Shown: in pieces, positions 43,146-54,063 of the stretch
Position numbering within the stretch: the first letter of the stretch is position 1
Layout: every line of letters starts with the position of its first letter
Origin: Schizophyllum amplum
Lineage: Eukaryota; Basidiomycota; Agaricomycetes; Agaricales; Schizophyllaceae
Direction of reading: 5' to 3'
DNA: 64,000 nt
Assembly (NCBI GenBank): GCA_007026445.1
Contig: VDMD01000003.1
Coordinates: 62,001-126,000 of the forward strand
Translations under genes and position numbers: made by a program
Notes under the pieces: generated by a model
Seen by the model: the letters and a program-made list of their open reading frames with translations, nothing else
What the model was told of the DNA's origin: nothing
The model's database searches: none

Positions 43146-45905
43146 CTAGAACCGCCGAGTAAACTCAACCATTCCCAACTCCCGCGTCGCCTCGTGCCCG
43201 TATCCCAGCCTCGACGGCGTGGAGCGACCAGCAGGGGTCGGGGAACCGACTTCTCTATTGTTCGCGCTCGACAAAGCCACCGTGTCGCTATCAACCACCA
43301 TGTTGCTGGCGTCCCACCTCCTTCCTCCAGCACGCGGCGTACTCGGCGACTCGTCCATCGCTGTAGACCCCATATTCATCGAGTTCCCCGATACCTTCGC
43401 GCGAGGCGTCCTTCCCGGCGATGACCTCGAGCGCGGGGCCCTCGGCGAGGTCGTCGACGTCGATCGCGGGGTCCGTGGTGTACCGACCAGCGTCATCGCC
43501 CGCCGTGTCCTCGGCGTGCTCGGTGTCTTTGACCTCCTCGCCTTTCCCGATGTACTCGGGCTCCCTGGCGCGTCCCCATCCGACACCGTCGCACGCGAAG
43601 TCCGGTCGTATGCGAGATAGATGGACGCGTCATCTGCCTCGCTGTCCCGTCTGCGGTCGATATCCTCGGCGCCTATTCTCCCACCACGCCGCGCCCGTTT
43701 CTTATCAGCGCTCACGGTCTCTCTGCCGCCTGGTACGGAGGGAAACGCGTCTATGACCTGCTGCGTGCTGTCCGATGCATAGCTCTGCTGTGTACTGACC
43801 GATGCGAAGCTCGTCGATGGCATCACAGCTCTGCCGTCGTCCAAAACAGGAATGGACGCGAGCGACGGCAGGGAGGCTATGGACGGGGTCCAGCCACGCG
43901 AAGGCCTAGTCGTGCGTCGGGATGAGCGCGAAGATCGGCGAGAGGAGCGAGAGTCCGAGCGAGGGGGCCGCGTAGACTCAGACCGGCGTCCGTGGTGTGA
44001 GGAGCGCTGAGATTCATTTCGTGCTGATTGCCTGGATTCGGACTGCGACTGTCCTTGAGCCTCTGGCCGTGAACGCACATGCGATGCGGCATGCGAACGT
44101 GTCGTGGCCCGCGATCCCGGCCGTGAAGAGCTGTGACTACGGGCCGAGTGCCAGTCGTTACACGTGCTCGCCGACTCCCGAGACCGGTAGGTGCTCGCGG
44201 AGTGCTGCGACCGGTAGGTGCTCGCCGAGCCCTGCGACTGGTAGGTGTTCACCGAGCCCTGCGACCTATAGGTGGTCGTCGAGTACCGGATCATCGAGTC
44301 ATCGTCATCCTCGACAGATATCTCGTTCTCCCGGTAGGTATCCAGCGAGTAAGCCGACTCGGCCGTGTACACAGAGTAGGCCGATCCGGCCGTATAATCG
44401 GACGTACAGTCAGTGGAAGAAGCGGCAGACGCGGTGGCAGGACCTGCAGATGCAGAGACGGTCTTCGAACTGACAGACGCAGAGACAGTCGAAAAGTCAT
44501 AAACCGAATCCAGGGCGCCGTTCAAGTCGTTGTCGCCGACATTGCAAGCAAGAGAAGATATGCCGACAGCCGAGCCAGAAACGATTTCGGGGTAGGCGGA
44601 AGTGATGTCGGCGGAGGCGGAGACGAAGTCAGGGTAGGCGGACTGCACGCGCGAGGAGGCGGCCTCAACCGTATATGCACGGGACGCCACCGTATAGGCC
44701 CGGGAACGAGAATATCCAGATGTAGGGGCGACATCCCGTAGCGGCGCAGAGGGCGAAGACGGAACAGTAGCAGAGCGCGAGCGCGAAGACGGAGGGGTAT
44801 CAGAGCGCGAGCGTGAGAAGGGCGAGGACCGAGGGCTACCAGATGGCGAGAACCGAGGACCACCAGATGGCGAGGACCGAGGACTACCAGATGGCGAGGA
44901 CGGCGGGCTGTCAGAGGGGAAGCGCGCGGAGTCGTCAGAGGAAGAGAGATGCGAGTTGGAAGCAGGCGAGTACGTCGATATCACGGGAGTCGCAAAAGGA
45001 TCGTCGTCCACCGGTTCCGACTTCGAGAAGCTGCGCGCCAAAGGAGAGCCGACAACAGTGGGTGACCGTGACGATATGGTGGTGGGTGAGAAGGGCGAGA
45101 TGTCGGTGGGAGATCGTGGCGATATATATGTAGGCGAACAGGGCGATACATCGGTAGGCGAGTAGGGCAACGCATCGACTCCCCCGCGCACCGAGGACAG
45201 TCCCGAAGCGACCGACTCGCACCCCACGCCCTGCATCCGGCCGAACCACACCTGCGCGCGTGCGTCCGTAAAGTCCGCCTGCGACACCACTGTGCCGAGC
45301 GAAGGAGCGAAGGAGTCAGGCGAGGGAGTGTACGATCCAGGCGCCACCGAGCCCGTCTGCTCGACATGGGCGTAGTTGAGTTTTTCCTCAGACTCTTGCT
45401 GGCCCTGCGTCCTCCATCAGATCCTGCGTAGCCGGTATGTAAATTCACATACCTCCTCGACGTCCTTCACGCCCTTCGCGGATCGTTTCTCCTGGTACCG
45501 CCGGATCCCACGCCGGGCGTATTTGCAAGCAAAGTAGAGCACGAAGGAACCCACGAGCGCCGCGCCGAGCCCAAGGAAGCCGAGCGCAGGAATCGTCAAG
45601 CTGGTGTTGCTGGATGTTGCGGTCTCTGTAGGCGTGACGTTCGTGGGCGCGGCGTTCATAAGCATGCGGCTGGCGAAGGCAGGGTTGGAGCCGGGGGCGA
45701 CTATGGGGAAATCAGCAGTGACCATGGGGTGGGTGCCTTCGGGGACCGGATTTGAGAGGACGGGGTTCCAGCTGGCGGCGGCGGGCGTGGGGTTGGTGTC
45801 GGCGGGCATGGCGTTGGCCGTCAGGCTGGGACTGACACCGCTCATGAGGGCGCGCGCGGTGCGTCTGTGGCGTCTGGAGGCAGCGGATGCCAAGTTCGTG
45901 TTCAT
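43146..45905 (-). CDS. Single-pass membrane protein with long Ser/Arg-rich repetitive tail
   Basis: No known family recognised. Exon 1 (45905 to about 45448) starts MNTNLASAASRRHRRTARAL, continues with a short P/N/T-rich outer region, then the membrane helix LTIPALGFLGLGAALVGSFV and a basic YARRGIRRYQEKRS stop-transfer. One intron (about 45395-45447) leads to a cytoplasmic tail of more than 700 residues. This has repeats SPTDVSPC/SPTYISPR/SPTDISPF/SPTTISSR, then SPSGSPRSSPSGGPRFSPSG, a TYRSQGSV-type array, an R/S-rich stretch and RTPRAKVSGNS, ending MVEFTRRF. The tail is disordered and full of S-P and R-x-x-S sites, so heavy phosphorylation is plausible. The plan resembles basidiomycete Mid2-like sensors, but the outer domain here is short. 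Underlying DNA repeats are listed separately. Confidence 0.75.
44183..44283. repeat. 27 bp coding tandem repeat, about 3.7 units
   Basis: Units beginning GACCGGTAGGTGCTCG recur at 27 bp steps. They encode the nine-residue STYRSQxSA-type array in the tail of the membrane protein at 43146-45905. Confidence 0.8.
44826..44899. repeat. 24 bp coding tandem repeat, three units
   Basis: Unit ACCGAGGACTACCAGATGGC followed by GAGG, repeated three times with few changes, encodes the SPSGSPRS/SPSGGPRF/SPSGSPRS units. Confidence 0.8.
45058..45175. repeat. 24 bp coding repeat, diverged
   Basis: GTGGGTGA-type units at 24 bp steps encode the eight-residue SPTxISPx repeat of the same tail. More diverged than the array at 44826-44899. 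Confidence 0.7.
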
Positions 45906-48079
45906 GTTTGTCAATTGCAGTTGATGTTCGTGTGTTTGGATGGAAAGAAGGATAGAAACGAGCGAGCTAGGCGAGAGCGTGAAATGAGCGAGGTCCTGGT
46001 AGAGCGTGAGCGCCTTGGTTAGCGCGTTAAGCGAGCGTGGGGGTTCTGTAGACTGAATGGGATAAGATGGTGGTGGTGGTGGTAAGAAGCAAGAGGCGAT
46101 GAGGGTGCTGAGAACAGCCGGCGATCCCGGTGAGCTTCAGAAGGCGACATGACGCGATGACGGAGAGCTTGACATATCCGAGAAGACCGAGCCGTCAAGG
46201 AAACTAGAGAGCGGAGGAGGATGCAGAAGTATATAACTTATGGCGCAGCTTGACCCGGACCGCTTATCTTATGAAGAGAGCAAAGATTTGACCGACTCTA
46301 TGACCGACGTATGCGTTTTGGAAACAACAGGAGCTTCCACCAAGGGTCCAGTAGGATATGGAAGCTCAGAGCAGGTGTCTGTCGGCAATTGCCAAGTCAC
46401 CGATCAACTCGATCGAGCCAGACGTGATAAGTCAACCACTCACGTGAGCAGTGCGGAGAGGAGACATCAACTAGGAGACATACTTCACGTAGATAGTGCA
46501 CGCGAATGTCCGCTACTTCATGGATCTGCAATAAAGGCGATCCTTGCATTGGCCAATTATGTACGCGCCTACAGAAACACCTCTCCAGCTGCCTCTGCAG
46601 CGAAAGACTCGTTCGCTCACTACTATTAATAAGTACGTACAGTAGTAGGACTCTCAGACCCCCCAAGATGATCTTCCCCAGTGTCCTATTTCCTCTAGAT
46701 GAAGGTTGCCTTCTAAATCGCGATTGAATATTTAGCACCGTTATAGGGCTTTAATACACTTTTAGTCGTCGCACATTCCTGATTCATCAACATTGTTGTT
46801 GCGGATGCTCAAATTCGACTCGAGGTTTGGCAAATATCGCAGTGTGGCTTAATAGGTTTATCTAAAGTCGTCCGGAGGTAGCACGCACAGACCTAAGTAG
46901 GTCTTTTTGAGTGCAACAGCTCTGAGATGACCCCAACGAGTTCAGAACTAAATGGACGAAAACGAACTTCGAATGTCATGTGATCGCGAGAGAAGTCCGG
47001 CCCGGCGATCGGCGTTTGCGCACTCCCCTCGCCCTGGCCCAGCCCTGGCCTCGCCTCGGCCCTCTCGCGGTGCGCGCATACCTAGCTCGATCATCGACGA
47101 CGGCTCACCGCGCTCTAGCTTCTTCGAAGAAATCTTATTGTGTCTAGTAGCCAATCGATTCTGCTGCATTCTATCTGAACGGAACAGGAAGACCTACCGT
47201 CGCCGTCTTACTATAGCATCTCCGTCTTATTGTCTATCGTCGCGGTACGCAGAGTTCCCTCGAGACGCATGTGCCCCGGAGCTGGAAGCCATGTCTATTG
47301 TCTTTTGCGGACGCGGAATATCCAAGCTCTGAACTCATGGAGCTCATAAAGGGCAACAAACGCGGTAGGATGGACGCCATATCCTTCCTTCGCGGCGCTG
47401 GTCGCATCTACCCTGCATTATCTTCTTGTCTAGCATAATCACCTCAGATCAGAGCGGCACACCATACTGAAGACATGAGCACCTCATATCATAACCAGCA
47501 TGGCACTCGCGGCTGGACCGCTCCCTCGTCGGGACACGGGAACCACCGTTCGCCGTATGCTCCAACGGTGCGTTGACGCTTATGGTGGAACATATATTTG
47601 AAGGGCTAAACTTCATTAGAATCTGGACCGCCCGCCTGTGGATTGCAACGATGCCTCGCATATGCGCCATGGAATATCATCTGCTGTGCCCAATGCCAGC
47701 CAGTCCCCGCAAATTGTACGTACTATATATCTACTATCCCACAAGGAAATACGCATCTCATCGAATATGTAGGCGTATGCAACGTATAATCCGGCTAGCT
47801 TCCCTTACACATCTCCTCCCTCGAATAGGCGTATCGCTGCTCCATATGGACATGAAGATCCGCTGTTCTCGTCCCACCTCTGTCCAGCGAAACCACCCTC
47901 TCAAGTCGACCCTGCTGCTTCTGGACGCGTCAGCCACGTGCCACTTCTGCGGCAGCTCTCCAGTGTGCTACCTAACCCGAGATACGTCGACGATCGCTCT
48001 CAGGTATGTCCCTCCTCACACATCCTCACTGGTAGCTAACATCATCCTCCCTCAGCGTCACTACGCCCCGCCTACACGC
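45906..48079. other. 2.2 kb intergenic stretch
   Basis: Contains the promoter of the minus-strand membrane protein (a GGT run at about 46069-46080) and, at 46240-48079, short frames on both strands without recognisable domains. The frame open upstream of the F-box gene (from 47573) reads through non-conserved, low-similarity sequence before the likely start at 48080. No RNA gene or repeat seen. Confidence 0.4.
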
Positions 48080-49549
48080 ATGAATATGTCCAACCAAGCT
48101 TCCTCTCATGAGCCGGACGCTCAGGATCTGCAGCAGGTGCTTTATTTGCCGCCGTTCTCGCCACCGCCTACGCACTGGAAGGCCCTCATACCGGTCGACC
48201 CCGCATATTCGCCAAACGACGTATACGTCCCGCTCATCAATCGACTTCCCGTCGAACTCCTGTCTCTCATATTCACGCGCTGCATGGACGACGAAGCGAG
48301 AGAGCTCTTTCGGGCAGGGCTCAGATCACGCTCTAGCCCGCTCGTATTATCGAGTATATGCAGCCGTTGGAGGGGAGTTGCCCTGGATCTTCCAGTGCTT
48401 TGGCAGTACTTTGCCTTGGCGCCCTGCGCTGGACATGGCTTCCATTACAGGATCGCGCTTCTGTTCATCGAGCGTTCGAAGGGTCAAGGACTACACGTGC
48501 ACTACACGGAGGACCCATTCGACGAAGTACCTCTGGAGTGCTGCCCGTGCGCCCTCAATCTCATTCTCGAGAACATGGGACAGATCAAGACTCTCGAGCT
48601 TCAGGAGATCTCCCAAGCAACTGCTGCCCGCATCTCCCAGACACACTACAGCGCAGCTACCATGATGGAGCGCTTCTCTCTCGTCATGTGTGAAGACACA
48701 ATGGCGGCCGAGCTGGTCCACCCCATATCCCGACTATATTCCTCGGCCAACCTTCGAGAGCTTCGATGGATATCGTCCACCTTCCCGGTGAACATACCGT
48801 GGTCACAGATGGTCGGTTTGCACCTCGTAGACTGCATAACCGATCACGACTTACTCATGCGCATTCTCTTGAGCGCCCCGCTTCTCGAGGAACTGGACGT
48901 ACACATGGAGGCCATATCTCCAACTGCGCCACCATACCGGCCCATTCGTCACTTCTCCATGAGGGACTTCTCAATCGAAGGTGTCGGGCCCCAAGACATG
49001 CTTTTGCGCCTCCTGCACTTCCCCAATCTTATCCGTCTGTCTCTACGGCCCTTGTCATCTCTTTCCCTCGAAACGCGCGGCAGGTTTGGGTGGCCGTTCA
49101 CCGATCCGACAGTGTTCTTCAAGTTCATCGGTCGCCTGGCCATGAAGCTGAAGAGCATTCGTTTGCTATATGGCGATACCCTGGACGAGACTACTATGTT
49201 GCACATCATACGTCTCCCGCAGATGTCTGGTTTGCGATGCCTGCACGTCACGTCACGGAACGTCATCGCGAGAGATGCTTTTTTTGCGGATCTTCAGCCA
49301 GGGTGGGCAGCGCGAGATGTCCCGCTTTTACCACACCTTGAGAGGCTTACGATGCGCTACTGCGTAACGTCCGACGGTCCTATATCTCGTATGCTGGAAT
49401 CTCGCCGCCAGTATTCCTATCCTCTACAATCCGTCTCGCTTGGCTATCCGCGAGATGATTGTAGCTCTCATCGTACGGATTGTACAGCATTCGACAGATT
49501 AAATAGGCAGGGGATGTCGATATCATGGCATGTTTCTTTGCATAGATGA
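48080..49549 (+). CDS. F-box protein
   Basis: Typical agaricomycete F-box protein; such proteins select substrates for SCF ubiquitin ligases. A single exon from ATG 48080 (MNMSNQASSHEPDAQDLQQV). The F-box core is NRLPVELLSLIFTRCMDDEA (about residues 53-72) and the rest is SPLVLSSICSRWRGVALDLP then VLWQYFALA, the usual end of this domain. Irregular leucine-rich segments follow: IKTLELQEISQAT, NLRELRWISSTF, MVGLHLVDCI, LIRLSLRPLSSLSL, LRCLHVTSRN, HLERLTMRYC. It ends SWHVSLHR. The frame is open further upstream to 47573, but that part lacks conserved features, so the 48080 start is preferred. Substrate unknown. Confidence 0.87.
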   Translation: MNMSNQASSHEPDAQDLQQVLYLPPFSPPPTHWKALIPVDPAYSPNDVYVPLINRLPVELLSLIFTRCMDDEARELFRAGLRSRSSPLVLSSICSRWRGVALDLPVLWQYFALAPCAGHGFHYRIALLFIERSKGQGLHVHYTEDPFDEVPLECCPCALNLILENMGQIKTLELQEISQATAARISQTHYSAATMMERFSLVMCEDTMAAELVHPISRLYSSANLRELRWISSTFPVNIPWSQMVGLHLVDCITDHDLLMRILLSAPLLEELDVHMEAISPTAPPYRPIRHFSMRDFSIEGVGPQDMLLRLLHFPNLIRLSLRPLSSLSLETRGRFGWPFTDPTVFFKFIGRLAMKLKSIRLLYGDTLDETTMLHIIRLPQMSGLRCLHVTSRNVIARDAFFADLQPGWAARDVPLLPHLERLTMRYCVTSDGPISRMLESRRQYSYPLQSVSLGYPRDDCSSHRTDCTAFDRLNRQGMSISWHVSLHR

Positions 49550-49596
49550 CTAAATATTGTACTACAGTAAGTAAAAGTACAAAGGATGATGTCTAC

Positions 49597-50862
49597 TCAG
49601 CAACGCTTATGGGAGAGTGCTTCAGAGTCCGTTACAATGACAGTCCAATCGTGGTTGTCAAGGCTTGCAGACAATTGGACCTGCAGCGAGGACATCCGCT
49701 CACTGTATGCTGGGTGGTTAGGCCTGATGACAACTTTGCCTCTGTCAATGACATTCTCCGCTGTCTCGAATAGGTAATTGTATGCAGGCTTGTCGGCCGC
49801 AAATTTCCTGCCACAGTCAGCACTGTAGTACACTTTGAGATTCCGGAGGTTCTCTATTTTGAGCATATCCAGTAAATTCGCAATGGGCGTCTCCGTGTCG
49901 CGGATGATCAAGGATTGGAGTTGGTGGACGTCAATTATGTGCCAATTGCGAGAGTTGACGTCCGCCAGCACGCGCCAAAACTTGATCTTCCGCAACCGCG
50001 GGGCGCTGAGCAGAACGACGAAGCATTCGTACAAATTGACGGGCATCATCACGTTGATCTTCTCCTTGTCGTATCCAGCCCACTGCGTGTCGGGCAGTGG
50101 TGCACGCTCCGAGCCCGTATGAGAGTTGGGAAGCATGTCGCGAGTGTATATGTTCAACGTGGTAGTAACCTTTGTGGCCCGCTGCGGAAGCAATGCCGTA
50201 TCGGCGGAGGTGGCCGGGACTGTCTGTGTTGGCTGTGTGAGCGCGGGAGGCTCGGCAGGTGCATCGGTCGCTCGATGCGTAGGAGCAGTCCAGATCGGAG
50301 GCACAGTCAAATGAGGCGCAGGTTGCGCGCCATATGCTGGACCAGTTGCCGCAACGCCTTGATGAGAATACGGAGGCCGCGGCGCATTCGTCTGTTCTGC
50401 CCTCGAGGACGTGTGCCACGAGCCAGCAAAGGGAGCAGTACCCGCTGCTGTCGTTTCAGACGGTGGCGCCTGGGTGCGAGCTTGCCTAGAAAGAGGATAC
50501 GTCCGATGCGTACCGTCAGGATCCACGTAACCATGAATTGCCTCAAATGCCGCGTGAGATGGAATACGATTGGGAGGCGCAGCTTCAGAAGGTGGTGGCG
50601 CGTAGGAGGGTGGTATCGTATAAGTGGACGGTACATGATGAGGGACGTCCCGTCGAGGTGATTCGTCGGGAAAATGAATAGTTTGGAATGGGGAGAGATG
50701 AGATGGATGGAGGTTGGCGGCGGGGTCGTCACGGTAGAACGTAGCAGTCTCCGGGCGGCCGACGAATCTGACGTCCCTGGTTGTGTATGGAGGGTAGTCG
50801 TACAATGCAGGGGCAGCAGCTTGTGCGCCGGATGCATGCCATCCCTGCCAGTTGTGCAACAT
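49597..50862 (-). CDS. F-box/LRR-type C-terminal region with Pro-rich segment, 5' part uncertain
   Basis: The C-terminal half has the irregular LRR style of local F-box proteins (LYECFVVLLSAPRLRKIKFW, HQLQSLIIRDTETPIANLLD, LKIENLRNLKVYYSADC) and ends DWTVIVTDSEALSHKRC. The N-terminal half is rich in Pro/Ala/Tyr (YTIPPSYAPPPSEAAPPN), unusual for this family. Upstream, another minus-strand frame (about 50890-51060) reads TLRHERPTVRDICLNSLEIS then DVLLQPQDDLAPHELLTD, which looks like the preceding LRR part, but no good intron joins the two. The gene may therefore extend to about 51340, or be broken. It converges with the F-box gene at 48080-49549, leaving under 50 nt between their stops. Confidence 0.55.
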   Translation of the reverse strand: MLHNWQGWHASGAQAAAPALYDYPPYTTRDVRFVGRPETATFYRDDPAANLHPSHLSPFQTIHFPDESPRRDVPHHVPSTYTIPPSYAPPPSEAAPPNRIPSHAAFEAIHGYVDPDGTHRTYPLSRQARTQAPPSETTAAGTAPFAGSWHTSSRAEQTNAPRPPYSHQGVAATGPAYGAQPAPHLTVPPIWTAPTHRATDAPAEPPALTQPTQTVPATSADTALLPQRATKVTTTLNIYTRDMLPNSHTGSERAPLPDTQWAGYDKEKINVMMPVNLYECFVVLLSAPRLRKIKFWRVLADVNSRNWHIIDVHQLQSLIIRDTETPIANLLDMLKIENLRNLKVYYSADCGRKFAADKPAYNYLFETAENVIDRGKVVIRPNHPAYSERMSSLQVQLSASLDNHDWTVIVTDSEALSHKRC

Positions 50863-51349
50863 ATTGTGAGGGGGAACGTCGTGAGTCGGTCAGGAGCTCG
50901 TGAGGAGCAAGGTCGTCCTGTGGCTGAAGCAGAACATCAGAAATTTCAAGGCTGTTGAGACATATGTCGCGCACTGTCGGGCGTTCGTGGCGCAGCGTGT
51001 CCAGCACGTCGCGGGTTGTATTTGGCCGGCTCGTGTCGTAAGGCGACGTACTATCTGTCGAGTGCCGTTGTGCTATAGGCACAGGTAATGATCGTCAAGC
51101 TCGTGAGCTCGAAGAGCAGGAAGCCGTAGCGAGGGGGGATGCCAATGAGACCGCCATATGATGCGCTCGTGTTTAAGTATTTTCTGCCAAGTATCATGAT
51201 ACCGCCAGTCACACCATTGAGTAAGGTATATGTGGCCTTTTGAGTCCACATTTGGCGAACATGGAGAGAACAAGGACGACGCGCGTCGGTCATTGAGCTG
51301 GATTGGGATGAAGGAGGAACGGAAGTAAATTGGAAGCAAAGTCGCATCA
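50863..51349 (-). pseudogene. Probable 5' part of the F-box-type gene, frames disrupted
   Basis: Two overlapping minus-strand frames contain F-box-family-like pieces (VDSKGHIYLTQWCDWRYHDT near 51200-51250; TLRHERPTVRDICLNSLEIS near 50930-51000), separated by stops without clear splice sites. Either small introns I cannot resolve or loss of the reading frame. Confidence 0.35.
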
Positions 51350-52516
51350 TTCCGGTATTCCGGTACTGACGATCTTTCCCACGCTTGTTTGCCTCAATAT
51401 ACGCAAGCGAGCGACTGAGGCACTGGGTACTAGGAAGTCGGCCTGGCGGTTGGGATGCGTAGGGCGTCCCATCGGAGGAGACAGGGTCAACACAGGGTGT
51501 ATTGACATGACCTGCGCCTATCCCCCGCCCAGCTCATTTAAAATATCAAACCAGGCGCGAAGTGCGTCGCAGCCATGAGCTTCATGACGCCTAGGAACCC
51601 GCCGAAGCCCTTGAAGGTGGGCCGTGTGTCGAAGATGTCCGTTTGTGCGCCTGCGATATGCTGAGCATGAGCAACTCGAAAGTATGGCAAGGAAGAAGAA
51701 AATGGAGAGCGTCAACCACGCGTGAAGGAGGACGAAACATGTACAAGAGCAGATCATAGCGCAGAGAAGAAAGAGAGGGCAGAGAGAAAGATGCGCGCGT
51801 AGACGTAGGAAATATATCACGCACCATTCCTGAACCCCATCCTTGCATTATACCCGGGGAACTGCAACAGGGCGGTGTGCTTGTATGTCGTAAGTAATAC
51901 ATGGCATACGACGTCAGCACGATGCTGACAGCCCTATAGACAGGAACACGTATGTGTTGTGCGATCTAGAGCTTTATGAATTTAAACGAAATTCCCCCAG
52001 AAGGACTGGTCAGGAATACTGGTACAAAGACACGGCGGCACACCGGCCGATCCGGAGGACAGGACCGCAAAGAAGCTCCTTCCCGAGGAATGGCGGATGT
52101 CATTCGACAAGATTCGTATTGTTGGCGTCACTTATGAAAACATCGATGAGATGGTCGAGCACGAGCTGTTCCACGCATGTCCTTGCTTTTGCGCGACTAA
52201 ATCCTCGCTCACATAACTCTCAGCTCACCCACTTGGGCATGCCCCTCGCCCCGTCTACCAAGCTCGCGGAGAGTAGCGCGTCCAGCTGGGTATGTATTAT
52301 AGGATAGTTTGCGAAATATGCGAGGGGTCCTGCAATCGCGAGTTGATGCGTAGATGTCCGAGACACCGGCCAAAACGACGGACGCTGCAGTCGTACCGTC
52401 AATGATGATCAGAATTATAGGCCTGCTCTTGCTCACGCAGATACAAGGACATTCAAGTCCCCCAACCTGCTCCCTTCCCTTCCGTTTACCTCGCTCCCCT
52501 TCTGTAAGCGCCGCAC
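51350..52516. other. Unrecognised region with short conserved-looking exons on both strands
   Basis: Minus strand: PLAYFANYPIIHTQLDALLS (about 52265-52330), FPGYNARMGFRNG (about 51825-51865) and HIAGAQTDIFDTRPTFKGFG then GFLGVMKLMAATHFAPGLIF-stop (about 51540-51660) could be exons of one gene, with donor and acceptor sites at the right edges. Plus strand: KFPQKDWSGILVQRHGGTPA to YENIDEMVEHELFHACPCFC (about 51990-52195). None matches a family I can name, and the two strands cannot both be coding over 51990-52330. Confidence 0.3.
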
Positions 52517-53981
52517 CTATATCCCCTTCACCTGCTCACCCATCCACTCCCACAGCTTGCGTGCCTCTGCCTCGTCGTCGGCCGCCGGGTTGTTGGCGTA
52601 GAGGCGGGCCCAGCAGGTCATGTACTGAAGCGGGGCGTCAGTTTGGGTGAATGACGAGATGGAGAGAAGGATAAAGCGAAGGCGGTATGGTTGGGGAGGT
52701 TGATGAAGGGGGAAGAGGTAAGACGACAGGGAAAGAGGGAAGGGTGAAGCGGGCCCGGGAATGAGGAAGGAGAGATGGATGAATAGCCAAGAACCATTAA
52801 GAGGGTTGAAGGGGAAAGACAAGCTCATCGCGACCCATTCAGAAGACCCACACACAACTCACCTTCCCATTCCACCCCGCCGCCTCCGGATCCGTCCCCG
52901 CCCGCAACTGCGTCAGCGCGCCCATATCCGCGCCATGCACGGGCATCAACCACCCGCGCACCTTCTCGACGCGCGGACCCAGCTCGCGCATGAGCTCTGT
53001 CTTGATCTGCCCCGGGTGCAGGGATATGCAGACGATGCCCTTGTCGCCAAAGCGCCGGGCGAGCTCTTTGGCGTAAAGGACGTTGCCCTGGGAGGCGAAT
53101 GAGTTGAAGGTCGGCAGCCGCGACGCCGGCGAGCACTCACGAGTTTGCTCTGCGAATACAGGTAGTTTGAGCCCGCACATTTTCTCTGTTTGCCTGCCGG
53201 CGTGCGCTCCGGGTCTGGTTCGCGCAGCAAGTCGTAGTTGATTGTGTTCGCGTACCAGTGCATGAGGGAGGAGGTGACGACAATGCGGGATGCGACACCA
53301 GTGGTCTGGGCGGTGGCCTGCATGACAGGCAAGAGGAGCGTGCTGAGATAGAAGTGGGCCAGCACATTCGTCCCGAACTGCATGTCGTAGCCTTGCGCGG
53401 TCAACTGTTCAACAGGGTTGAGCATGACGCCGCTGTCGGGCTGTCAGCGCAAGAGCGCAGCGGGCAAAGAAGAAGACGCGCCCGTTGTTGAAGAGGACGT
53501 GGAGCTGAGATTCCTTGCTGTAAGCAATCGTCAGCACGCGCGAAAGAGAACACACAACGAAGGCGCACCTCAGGAACTCCTCCGCGCAGCGCTTGACGGA
53601 CGGCAAGTCTGATAGGTCACATTGCACGAAGCGCGCCTCCTTCGCAGTCTGCTCTTTCAAGTCCGCGATGGCGGCCTTGGCACGGGTCTCGCTGCGGCAG
53701 AACATGTAGACGGTGGCGTTATGCTGAAGTAGGGCCTGCAGAGTCGATGTGTGAGTGGAGGGATCCTGTGAGCGAAGGTCCAAGGCATACCTTGGCTGTT
53801 TCCTTTCCAATACCTGCGCGGGGAAGAGGTCAATACGGGATGACGGGGAAGAAGCATTGGACGCACCTGTGTTCGCGCCAGTGATTGCCATGACGCGCCC
53901 TGTGAGATCGGGGATGTCGTCGACGCCCCATTCGGGCGCAGGAGGATAGGACTCTCTCAGGAATTGAACGTGCTTGTTCAT
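52517..53981 (-). CDS. Short-chain dehydrogenase/reductase (classical SDR, retinol-dehydrogenase/WWOX-like)
   Basis: NAD(P)-dependent oxidoreductase; substrate unknown. Start ATG 53981 (MNKHVQFLRESYPPAPEWGV), downstream of a TATA-like box. Seven exons join in frame. They carry the cofactor motif TGANTG-IGKETAK, split by introns at about 53860 and 53790, then TVYMFCRSETRAKAAI and FVQCDLSDLPSVKRCAEEFL. LHVLFNNGG, also split by an intron, is the NNAG-type motif. Then follow VTSSLMHWYANTINYD with the catalytic Ser, and YLYSQSKL with the Tyr-x-x-x-Lys pair. The last exons read GNVLYAKELARRFGDKGIVC, ISLHPGQIKTELMRELGPRV and YMTCWARLYANNPAADD, ending GEQVKGI. All catalytic residues are present and no break was seen. 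Confidence 0.92.
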
Positions 53982-54053
53982 TGCGTGTAGATTGGTCGTT
54001 CGGCAGAGGAGAAAGCAGACGTGAAGGGGGTTCGAAAGGCGCGAAGCGCTGTC

Positions 54054-54063
54054 CTTTATAAAG
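54054..54063 (-). promoter_or_regulatory. TATA-like box of the SDR gene
   Basis: Palindromic CTTTATAAAG about 75 nt upstream of the ATG at 53981. Confidence 0.55.

Noticed and set aside
43997..44741. Two plus-strand open frames of 158 and 202 codons
   Set aside because: Antisense shadows of the repetitive tail of the membrane protein; their repeats are only the complement of the minus-strand array.
46952..47332. 126-codon plus-strand frame
   Set aside because: No domain, no splice partner, and composition like the surrounding non-coding sequence.
47573..48079. N-terminal extension of the F-box gene by 169 codons
   Set aside because: No conserved feature or signal peptide; other F-box proteins of this type begin shortly before the F-box, as with the 48080 start.
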